The notes under the pieces are model-generated. The model saw only the letters and a list, made by a program, of their open reading frames with translations. It was not told the DNA's origin and ran no database searches. Made by a program: the position numbers and the translations under genes. DNA of 64,000 bases from G965240365 sp965240365 (GTDB lineage: Bacteria; Pseudomonadota; Gammaproteobacteria; Eutrophobiales; Eutrophobiaceae), in the NCBI GenBank assembly GCA_965240365.1, contig OZ251218.1, positions 1,426,001-1,490,000 of the forward strand, read 5' to 3'. Of the stretch, positions 53,474-60,916 are shown in pieces; position 1 is the first letter of the stretch, and each line of letters opens with the position of its first letter.

Positions 53474-53923
53474 TTACAGTTCGTTGAGGATATTCAGGCC
53501 ATGCCGGGAACAGCCTTCGAGGTGGATATCGCGGCCGCTGTCTTGATGATCGAGGCGCAGATGAATGTCCGCCGCCGGCACGGCTTCGCCACCCAGTTCC
53601 GGCCATTCAAACAGGCAGATCGCCCGGTTTTCGCAGTAGTCCCGGATGCCTATGGCCTCCAGTTCTTCCGGGTCGTTCAGCCGGTACAGATCAAAGTGAT
53701 AGATATTCAAGCCGTCAATGGTATAAGGTTCGACCAGGGTAAAGGTCGGGCTTTTGACCGTGCCCTGATGCCCCAGCGCCCGCAAGAAACCGCGCACCAG
53801 GGTGGTCTTGCCGGCCCCCAGCGCGCCGCTCAGATGGATCACTTCGCCGCCCTTAACCCGCGCCGCGAGCCGCGCGCCGAGGCGCTCGGTGTCCCGCGCG
53901 CCGTCTGCCACAAACCGGTTCAT
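53474..53923 (-). CDS. tsaE: tRNA threonylcarbamoyladenosine synthesis ATPase TsaE
   Basis: 149-residue P-loop protein needed for t6A formation with TsaB/TsaD. Walker A GALGAGKTTLVRGF, the SPTFTLVEPY switch, HFDLYRL and the conserved FEWPEL are all present. The ATG at 53923 overlaps the nnr TGA (ATGA), so the longer in-frame start (54028) is rejected. The C-terminus (residues 125-149) is ordinary. Confidence 0.94.
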   Translation of the reverse strand: MNRFVADGARDTERLGARLAARVKGGEVIHLSGALGAGKTTLVRGFLRALGHQGTVKSPTFTLVEPYTIDGLNIYHFDLYRLNDPEELEAIGIRDYCENRAICLFEWPELGGEAVPAADIHLRLDHQDSGRDIHLEGCSRHGLNILNEL

Positions 53924-55419
53924 AAGCGGTTGGCCAGCCGTCTTATATGCGGCATCAGATCGCCGGCCATGAGTCCGCGTTCGCCCTCTGCCCGCACGGC
54001 CCGGTCGGCGGCCGTGGCATGCAGGCACACGGCCAGTTTGGCGGCCGGCCCCGGCGCGATGCCCTGCGCGATCAGGCCGGCAATGACACCGGTTAACACA
54101 TCGCCCATGCCGGCCGTCGCCATGCCCGGATTGCCGGCATCACAAACATAAAGCCGCGCCCGCTCATCCATCAGCAATGAACCGCTGCCCTTCAAGATGA
54201 CCGGCCCCTGATATTTTTCATGCAGCGCGGCGATGGCCGCAAATCGGTCGGCCTGAATCGCGCGGCTGTCGGTATCCAAAAGACGCGCGGCCTCGCCGGG
54301 ATGCGGGGTGATAATCCGCGCAGGGCCGCCCTGCGGTTCGCCGGCCAGCAGGTTTAAGGCGTCCGCGTCAAGAATCAACGGCAGCCGGGATTCAAGCGCG
54401 CGCGCCAGCAGCGCCCGGCCCCATTCACCCCGGCCGAGGCCGGGGCCTATCGCAATCACATCGGCGCGCCGCATTAAAGGCGCGAGTTCGGCCGGCGTTT
54501 CAACGCCGTGCGCCATGAGTTCGGGTCTGGCGGCGCTGATCAAACCGGCATGCGCCGCGCGCGTGGTCACGCTGACCAGGCCGGCGCCGACCCGCGCGCC
54601 GGCTTCGGCCGCGAGCCGGGCGGCCCCGGCATAACCGCTGTCGCCGCCGATCACCAGCACATGACCGAAATCCCCCTTGTGTGAATTACGCCGCCTCGGC
54701 GGCAGGGCGGCATTCAGCTTTTTCAGGCTAAGACGCCGCGCCGCCGGTTTGCCAAGGCGTTGATAGGCTTCGTCAGGCACCCCCAGCCGATCAAACTCGA
54801 TCCGGCCGCAGGATTCCCTGCCGTCGGCGGTAAACATGCCTTTTTTGAGGCCGATAAAGGTGGCCGTGACATCGGCCCGCACGGCCTGTGGCATGCTGCT
54901 ACCGCTGTCGCCGTTCAGCCCCGAGGGGATATCAATGGCCAGGATTGAGCCGGCCCGCTCATTCAGGAGGCCGATGATTTCGGCCGCCGCGCCGCTGACG
55001 GCCCGATCCAGACCGGTGCCGAAGATGGCGTCCACCACCACATCCGCGCCGGCTATCAGTTCGGGGGAGAAATCGACCGGGCCATGCCCCGTCGCGGTGA
55101 AGTCGGCATAGGCTCTGGCCGCATCGCCCGCGAGCCTTGCCGGGTCAAACACACTCACCACGCTGACCCGTTTTTGATCGGCCAGCGCCCTGACGGCCAG
55201 CAGATAACCGTCGCCGGCATTATTGCCGCCGCCGCAGATCAGCGCGATATCAGCGGCCTCCGGCCAGTGTTTTTGCAAGACCCGATAACTGAAATCGGCG
55301 GCAAGTTGCATCAGGCTATAGCCGGGGATCCCCAACTCTTGTATGGCGATACGATCCAGTTCCCGCGCCTGGGCGACCGAGTAGAGGCCATCCGGCAGCT
55401 TTTCCGTGGCGTTCGACAT
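53920..55419 (-). CDS. nnr: Bifunctional NAD(P)HX epimerase/dehydratase
   Basis: 499-residue repair enzyme for hydrated NAD(P)H. N-terminal YjeF_N epimerase (about 10-215, with ICGGGNNAGDGYLLA) and C-terminal ADP-dependent dehydratase (about 230-495, HKGDFGHVLVIGGDSGYAGAARLAA and NPGMATAGMGDVLTGV). Order nnr-tsaE after orn is typical for gammaproteobacteria. It starts 5 nt after the orn stop, so all three are one operon. Confidence 0.95.
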   Translation of the reverse strand: MSNATEKLPDGLYSVAQARELDRIAIQELGIPGYSLMQLAADFSYRVLQKHWPEAADIALICGGGNNAGDGYLLAVRALADQKRVSVVSVFDPARLAGDAARAYADFTATGHGPVDFSPELIAGADVVVDAIFGTGLDRAVSGAAAEIIGLLNERAGSILAIDIPSGLNGDSGSSMPQAVRADVTATFIGLKKGMFTADGRESCGRIEFDRLGVPDEAYQRLGKPAARRLSLKKLNAALPPRRRNSHKGDFGHVLVIGGDSGYAGAARLAAEAGARVGAGLVSVTTRAAHAGLISAARPELMAHGVETPAELAPLMRRADVIAIGPGLGRGEWGRALLARALESRLPLILDADALNLLAGEPQGGPARIITPHPGEAARLLDTDSRAIQADRFAAIAALHEKYQGPVILKGSGSLLMDERARLYVCDAGNPGMATAGMGDVLTGVIAGLIAQGIAPGPAAKLAVCLHATAADRAVRAEGERGLMAGDLMPHIRRLANRL

Positions 55420-55423
55420 GATC

Positions 55424-55966
55424 CTAAATAGTGAAGACCCGTTCCCGATAATATTTTAATTCATCGATCGAATCGTGGATGTCGGAGAGCGCGAGGTGGG
55501 CCGATTCCTTGTCATAGGGGGGCAACTCCGGCGCCCAGCGTTTAAACAATTCCTTGACGGTGCTCACATCCAGGTTGCGGTAGTGAAAATAGCGTTCCAG
55601 GCGCGGCATTAAACGATGCAGAAAACGCCGGTCCTGGCAGATGCTGTTGCCGCACATCGGCGATTTCCCGGCCGCCACGAATCTTTGCAGGAAGGCCAGG
55701 GTCGCATCCTCCGCCTCGGCGGCCGCACATTGGCTGGCCCTGACCCTCTGCAACAGGCCCGATTCGCCATGCTGCCGGGTGTTCCAGGCGTCCATTTGAT
55801 TCAGCACGGCATCGGGCTGATGGATAGCGAACACCGGGCCTTCGGCGAGGATTTTCAGTTGCGAATCGGTCACGATGGTCGCGATCTCGATGATAAAGTC
55901 ATGGTCCGTATCCAGACCGGTCATTTCCAGGTCGATCCAGATCAGATTATGTTCAGATTGTGACAT
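55424..55966 (-). CDS. orn: Oligoribonuclease
   Basis: 180-residue DEDDh 3'-5' exonuclease that degrades di- to pentanucleotides, including the pGpG made from cyclic di-GMP by EAL enzymes. DLEMTGLD (first Asp/Glu), CGNSICQDRRFL and DIHDSIDELKYYR are the defining motifs. The product of the large GGDEF/EAL gene at 11-15 kb would feed this enzyme. Divergent from the M48 gene, with a repeat between. Confidence 0.96.
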   Translation of the reverse strand: MSQSEHNLIWIDLEMTGLDTDHDFIIEIATIVTDSQLKILAEGPVFAIHQPDAVLNQMDAWNTRQHGESGLLQRVRASQCAAAEAEDATLAFLQRFVAAGKSPMCGNSICQDRRFLHRLMPRLERYFHYRNLDVSTVKELFKRWAPELPPYDKESAHLALSDIHDSIDELKYYRERVFTI

Positions 55967-56007
55967 GCCGACGCCTTATGCTTATAGTTAATGTTAAGTT
56001 GATATTG

Positions 56008-56181
56008 AAGCAAGCTCTGAATAAGTCCATCCAGGACTTCCCTGCCTGCAGCAGGCAGGTCAGAGCACGCAGGGTGAAAATGCGATTTTCACCCTGCTTC
56101 AAAATCAATGACTGACGTCATTGATTTTGGCGGCATATCCCTATGCCGCGGGAAACTCTGATTCAATCAGAGTTTCCCCAA
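56008..56181 (+). repeat. Five-hairpin repeat with a clean palindrome insertion
   Basis: The 19-bp palindrome (56041-56059) is inserted inside hairpin 1 with nothing lost. Hairpin 2 is GCAGGGTG.../...CACCCTGC (A-T to G-C change in both arms) and hairpin 4 is GCGGCAT/ATGCCGC (two paired changes). This is the best copy for showing compensatory evolution. It lies in the orn/M48 divergent gap. Confidence 0.9.
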
Positions 56182-56328
56182 GTACGCTCCGATGAGGTAA
56201 CATTATCGCATTATCGCTCCCGCTCGCTCTGGCCCCCGCAGCCGGGCGGATAAAGACGGATTGATAACGACTCATTCATCGCGAACTTGAGGATATACCC
56301 GAAACCGCCCCGAGTATAGAGATTGATT

Positions 56329-57573
56329 ATGAACACATTTACACTGATCTTTTTAGGCTTTCTCGCGGCCGGCGTTGTGGTCCAATGGCTGCTCGTAAAC
56401 CGGCATATCCGGCATATCCGGCAAAACCGGGCGCAGGTCCCGGCGGCCTTTCGCGGCAAGATCCCGCTTGCCGCCCACCACAAGGCGGCCGATTATACCC
56501 GCGCCAAGGCCAAAACCAACCTGGCCGATCTGATCCAGGGCGCGGTGTTTATATTGCTGTGGACGCTGGCCGGCGGACTGCAATGGCTGGACACATTCTG
56601 GCGCGCCTTTGATTTGCCGGCGCTGTGGCACGGCACGCTCTTTATCCTCAGCGTGTTTGCCATTATGTCCGCGCTCAATCTGCCGCTCTCGCTCTACCGC
56701 ACCTTCAAGCTGGAAGCCGCCTTTGGCTTCAACCGCATGACGCCGCGCGTATTCCTGATCGATCTGCTGAAAAACGCGCTGCTTGGCCTGGCCATCGGCG
56801 CGCCGCTGTTGCTGCTCGTGCTCTGGATTATGGACAGCGGCGGGGCCTGGTGGTGGCTCTATGTCTGGCTTACCTGGCTTGGTTTCAGCCTGTTGATGAT
56901 GTGGGCCTACCCGGCCTTTATCGCGCCGTTCTTCAACACCTTCCGCCCGCTGCAAAACGCGGAACTCAAAACCAGGATTGAAAACCTGCTGAGCCGCAAC
57001 GGCTTCAAAAGCCAGGGCATCTTCGTGATGGACGGCTCGACCCGCTCCACCCACGGCAACGCCTATTTTACCGGACTGGGCGCAAATAAGCGCATCGTCT
57101 TCTTCGACACTCTGATCGACGAACTCAGCCACGCCGAGATCGAGGCCGTGCTGGCGCATGAACTCGGGCATTTCAAGTGTCATCACATCCGCAAACGGAT
57201 TATGCTCATGGGCGCGATCTTCCTGATCGGGCTGGCGCTCTTAGGCTGGTTCATCAACGAGGCCTGGTTCTTTAACGGCCTGGGCGTCGCCGAGGCGTCA
57301 AACCACATGGCCCTGACCCTGTTCCTTATCGCCTCGCCCGCGTTTACTTTTTTCCTGCAACCTTTGTTCTCCTTCATATCCCGGCAACACGAATTTGAAG
57401 CCGATGATTTTGCCGCGGCCGAGGCCCACACCGAAAACCTGATCACGGCGCTGGTCAATCTCTATCGGGAAAACGCGAATACGCTCACGCCCGACCCGCT
57501 CTATTCCGCCTTCCACGATTCCCACCCGCCGGCCCCGATCCGCATCGCCCACCTTGAAAGCAAGTTTGCATGA
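56329..57573 (+). CDS. M48 family CAAX protease-type metallopeptidase
   Basis: 414-residue membrane metallopeptidase of the Ste24/HtpX type. Start chosen at ATG 56329 rather than a TTG two codons upstream. Several N-terminal helices (5-25, 70-95, 100-120, 150-200), then the zinc motif LAHELGHFKCHH (HEXXH), a later Glu in FEADDFAA, and two further helices (290-345). Bacterial members probably degrade membrane proteins. Divergent from orn. Confidence 0.91.
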   Translation: MNTFTLIFLGFLAAGVVVQWLLVNRHIRHIRQNRAQVPAAFRGKIPLAAHHKAADYTRAKAKTNLADLIQGAVFILLWTLAGGLQWLDTFWRAFDLPALWHGTLFILSVFAIMSALNLPLSLYRTFKLEAAFGFNRMTPRVFLIDLLKNALLGLAIGAPLLLLVLWIMDSGGAWWWLYVWLTWLGFSLLMMWAYPAFIAPFFNTFRPLQNAELKTRIENLLSRNGFKSQGIFVMDGSTRSTHGNAYFTGLGANKRIVFFDTLIDELSHAEIEAVLAHELGHFKCHHIRKRIMLMGAIFLIGLALLGWFINEAWFFNGLGVAEASNHMALTLFLIASPAFTFFLQPLFSFISRQHEFEADDFAAAEAHTENLITALVNLYRENANTLTPDPLYSAFHDSHPPAPIRIAHLESKFA

Positions 57574-57761
57574 GCGCATTCCGTTGTCTGACCTCAAAGA
57601 CGCTGAGCCTTGCCAGGCCGCGCGAACGGGCGCGGCCGTGTGCAGTGATGCTGAACGCCCATGTAGTTTAGCGCTGCCAAATGAACCCCGCCCGGGCCGA
57701 CAGACAGCCCCCGCAAACTTATGCTAAGTTAGACGCATGCTGAAGCCAAACAGGATTAACC
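57574..57761. other. Upstream region of fecI
   Basis: 188 bp without a gene. A GC-rich inverted pair (GGCCGCGC-GAACG-GGCGCGGCC at about 57618-57640) could terminate the M48 transcript. An AGGA ribosome site (57752) precedes the fecI GTG. Confidence 0.4.
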
Positions 57762-58340
57762 GTGGCTAAACCGCCGCGCCCCGACGAGCCAGACCGCGCC
57801 CCGGCGGCCGACAGCGCCCACAACGGCGATATCGCCGCGCTCTACCGGGCGCACTCCGATAATCTCGTCGCCGCGCTCAGAAAAATGTTCGGCGACGGCC
57901 CGCCCGACCCGGAAGACGTGGCCCAACAGGCGTTCATAAAACTCATGGAGCGCCCGGACCGCTCCGACATCAAGGATCTCAAGGCGTTTTTATGGCAGAC
58001 CGCGCGCAACACCTTCCTCAACAGCCTGGCCGAAAAAGAGGCGCGCCACAGGCACGAGACCGAGTTTGAACGGCTGTGCCGCCCGTCCGGGGCAGACCCG
58101 GCCACGCCGGCCAAAACGCTGCTGGCCCGGCGGGAGCTTGAGGCGGTCAACGAAGCGCTGCGGCGGATGCCGGACAAACGCCGTGACGCCTTTCTGCTGC
58201 ACAGGGTGGAGGGCCTGCCGGTCGCCGCGGTGGCGCGCCGGCTCGGCATCGCGCGCGCCCCGGCGCGCAGGCACATCGCCCGCGCCATCCGCGATATCGA
58301 GTTGTACCTCGCCGGGCTGGAGCACAAGCGGGAAAAATGA
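57762..58340 (+). CDS. fecI: ECF sigma factor, FecI type
   Basis: 192-residue ECF sigma factor. Region 2 (about 25-95, PDPEDVAQQAFIKLMERPD...LKAFLWQTARN) and region 4 (about 130-180, NEALRRMPDKRRDAFLLHRVEGLPVAAVARRLGIA) are clear. It starts at GTG. Its stop overlaps the fecR ATG by 4 bp. With FecR and the STN receptor downstream it forms a surface-signalling set likely activated by a siderophore. Confidence 0.9.
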   Translation: MAKPPRPDEPDRAPAADSAHNGDIAALYRAHSDNLVAALRKMFGDGPPDPEDVAQQAFIKLMERPDRSDIKDLKAFLWQTARNTFLNSLAEKEARHRHETEFERLCRPSGADPATPAKTLLARRELEAVNEALRRMPDKRRDAFLLHRVEGLPVAAVARRLGIARAPARRHIARAIRDIELYLAGLEHKREK

Positions 58341-59362
58341 CCGGCGAAGACGAGACGGATACCGAAACCGAGACCGACATCACCGGGCGCGCCTGCGAAT
58401 GGTGCGTGCGCGTTCAGGACAAGGACGCCACAGACGCGGATCGGGCCGCGCTGGCCGCCTGGCTGGCAGAAGATCAACGCCACCGGCGCGCCTATGAGCG
58501 CGTGCTGAAACTCTGGCACATGCTGGGCCGCCTGCGGATCGAAGATATCGACCCAGATCTGCGGCCGCCGCGGGCCGGGGTTTTAGCCCGCTTTGGACGG
58601 GCCCGGGTCGCGGTCGCGGCCATGCTCATTATCTTTTTGGCCGCCGCCCTCCTGTTGCCGCGCTATCTGCCGGCGCCGCCGCAGATCGCCGGCGACACCT
58701 ACCGCACCGGCGTCGGCGAGACCCGCGACCTCGACCTTGCCGATGGCACGCGCGTAACGCTGGGCGCGCTGACCGAGTTGCGCGTGTCGATCTCCGCCGC
58801 CGGGCGCCGGGTCTGGCTGGCAAGCGGCGCGGCCTGGTTTGCCGTGGCGCCGGACGCGGCGCGGCCGTTTATGGTCCAGGCCGGGGCGCTGAGCGCCACC
58901 GCGCTCGGCACCGAATTCGCCGTGCGCGGCAACGGCGGGGTCTCGCGGGTGGCCGTGGCGAAGGGCCGGGTCGAAGTGGCCTATCCGCTCCTCCCGGGTC
59001 TGCCGCTGCCGTTCAAGACGCGCCGGCTGCTGGCCGCCGGGCAAAAAATCACCGTCACCCCCGGCCGGGGCCTTAGCCCCGTCAGCGCCGTCCTGCCGCA
59101 GGATGTCGGCGCCTGGCGCGCGCGCCGGCTCATCTACGAAGGGGCCACGCTGGCCGAACTGGTGGCCGACGCCAACCGCTACCACCCGCGCCGAATCGTG
59201 CTGGCAGACGACGCCCGCGCCCTCGGGCAAAAAACCCTGACGGCCTCTTTCGATGCCAACCACATCGACCGCATGCTCCGACTCCTGGCCCGCTCCTACC
59301 CGGTCGAAATAGACCACAAAGACCCCGACACCCTCTACATCCGCGCCCGCAAGGGGAAGTAA
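58337..59362 (+). CDS. fecR: FecR-type anti-sigma/regulatory protein
   Basis: 341 residues. N-terminal DUF4880 region (about 15-60, ACEWCVRVQDKDATDADRAALAAWLAEDQRHRRAYERV), one membrane helix (about 94-112), the FecR domain in the periplasm (about 125-230, with GETRDLDLADGTRVTLGA) and a C-terminal STN-binding-like domain (about 265-340). It transmits the signal from the receptor STN domain to FecI. Translationally coupled to fecI. The receptor gene is separated by a 1.5-kb repeat array. Confidence 0.92.
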   Translation: MTGEDETDTETETDITGRACEWCVRVQDKDATDADRAALAAWLAEDQRHRRAYERVLKLWHMLGRLRIEDIDPDLRPPRAGVLARFGRARVAVAAMLIIFLAAALLLPRYLPAPPQIAGDTYRTGVGETRDLDLADGTRVTLGALTELRVSISAAGRRVWLASGAAWFAVAPDAARPFMVQAGALSATALGTEFAVRGNGGVSRVAVAKGRVEVAYPLLPGLPLPFKTRRLLAAGQKITVTPGRGLSPVSAVLPQDVGAWRARRLIYEGATLAELVADANRYHPRRIVLADDARALGQKTLTASFDANHIDRMLRLLARSYPVEIDHKDPDTLYIRARKGK

Positions 59363-59403
59363 CCGAGCAGAGCAGACAGAGCCGGACTCCGTTGCACACC
59401 CGG

Positions 59404-60600
59404 CCTGCGGCAGGCTGGAATGAGATAGCAAAGGAAATGGTGTCAAAGGTTGCCCGAATACACCTATCGCCCCCTCCGTCATTCCAGCGAAAGCTGGAAT
59501 CCAGTGGTTTATGTAATACATTTCCGCCTGGGCGGGAATGACAACTTTGGTGCAAGCAAACATAATTCGGAATCCATTTAATATCTCGGCCCCGCTCTCC
59601 TGGATTCCAGCTTTCGCTGGAATGACGATGGAGCAGAAATGAAAAAGAGTGGCAATGCACAAAAAAACCTGTCACTCCGCCTGCGGCAGGCTGGAATGAG
59701 GTAGCAAAGAAAATGGTGTCAAAGGTTGCCCGAACACACCTATCGCCCCCTTCGTCATTCCAGCGAAAGCTGGAATCCAGTGGTTTATGTAATACATTCC
59801 CGCCTGGGCGGGAATGACAACTTTGGTGCAAGCAAACATAATTCGGAATCCATTTAATATCCCGGCCCCGCTCTCCTGGATTCCAGCTTTCGCTGGAATG
59901 ACGATGGAGCAGAAATGAAAAAGACAGCAGAGGACCAAAAAGAATGGCAATGCACAAAAAAACCTGTCACTCCGCCTGCGGCAGGCTGGAATGATGGAGT
60001 GAGGGGAATGATTTTAAAGGTTGCCCGAATACACCTATCGCCCCCTCCGTCATTTATGGACAGGATGTCCTGTATGCGGCGAGAGGGCACGCCTACAGGA
60101 CGTAGGTGGTAGAGCAGTGTCTGGAACAGACTGCCGAGGACGCCCGTAGCCGCCCGGCGAAAGCTGGAATCCAGTGGTTTATGCAATACATTTCCGCCTG
60201 GGCGGGAATGACAACTTTGGTGCAAGCAAACATAATTCGGAATCCATTTAATATTCCGGCCCCGCCCTCCTGGATTCCAGCTTTCGCTGGAATGACGACG
60301 GAGCAGAAATGAAAAAGACAGCAGAGAAACAAAAAGAGCGGCAATACACAAAAAAACCTGTCACTCCGCCTGCGGCAGGCTGGAATGAGATAGCAAAGGA
60401 AATGGTGTCAAAGGTTGCCCGAATACACCTATCGCTCCCGTCGTCATTCCAGCGAAAGCTGGAATCCAGTGGTTTATGTAATACATTTCCGCCTGGGCGG
60501 GAATGACAACTTTGGTGCAAGCAAACATAATTCGGAATCCATTTAATATCCCGGCCCCGCCTTCCTGGATTCCAGCTTTCGCTGGAATGACGGAGGGGGC
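59404..60600 (+). repeat. Tandem array of about 280-bp repeat units
   Basis: Four successive units begin with CCTGCGGCAGGCTGGAATGA at 59404, 59680, 59974 and 60369 (spacings 276, 294 and 395 bp). Each holds a dRS3-like inverted pair around an ATTCCGCC..GGCGGGAATGAC hairpin, a CAAGCAAACATAATTCGG core and the AAAAAAACCTGTCACTCC joint. In the third unit about 105 bp (60050-60160) is different, with its own hairpins ACAGGATGTCCTGT and a GCAGTGTCTG...CAGACTGC stem. Open frames here translate into repeats of the ITPA...FAGMT type and are not genes. Confidence 0.85.
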
Positions 60601-60713
60601 GATAGATACATCCTGGCAATTCCTGTCACCATTCCTGCCTGCCACAAGCAGGCGAAAGAGGCACATGAATACATCATAACCGGAATTCACTCCCCACTAA
60701 ATCCATCACCCCG

Positions 60714-60748
60714 CCCAAACCAGTCAGCCCAAACCAGTCAGCCCAAAC
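60714..60748 (+). repeat. Short tandem repeat, 14-bp unit
   Basis: CCCAAAC-CAGTCAG twice and a further CCCAAAC (60714-60748), just upstream of the phased T-tracts. Possibly replication slippage. Confidence 0.7.
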
Positions 60749-60773
60749 CCGATTTTATGCCCCATTAAAGTGC

Positions 60774-60818
60774 AAAAAACACTTTTTTTAGATTTTTTCA
60801 GTTTTTTCCAACTTTTTT
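60774..60818 (+). promoter_or_regulatory. Phased T-tracts, predicted bent DNA
   Basis: T7 at 60783-60789, T6 at 60793-60798, T6 at 60802-60807 and T6 at 60813-60818, after an A6 at 60774-60779. Starts are spaced 10, 9 and 11 bp, the helical repeat, which is the classic signature for intrinsic curvature. It lies about 100-130 bp before the receptor ATG. Confidence 0.6.
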
Positions 60819-60916
60819 ACAAACCCGGGGGGCCATTTTTCCCCGCTCATCTGTCTTTATATATAGGAACAAAAATTATTGCTATTCCAATCAACATTAC
60901 GAAGGAGATAACGGCT

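Noticed and set aside
59404..60600. Many open frames on both strands with peptides like VIPAKAGIQ and WIPAFAGMT
   Set aside because: They are translations of the dispersed ATTCC-type inverted repeats, recur in tandem and in both strands, and have no start or ribosome-site support.
59404..60600. Regular repeats resembling a CRISPR array
   Set aside because: Units are about 280 bp, internally palindromic and nearly identical throughout; there are no short unique spacers and no cas genes.
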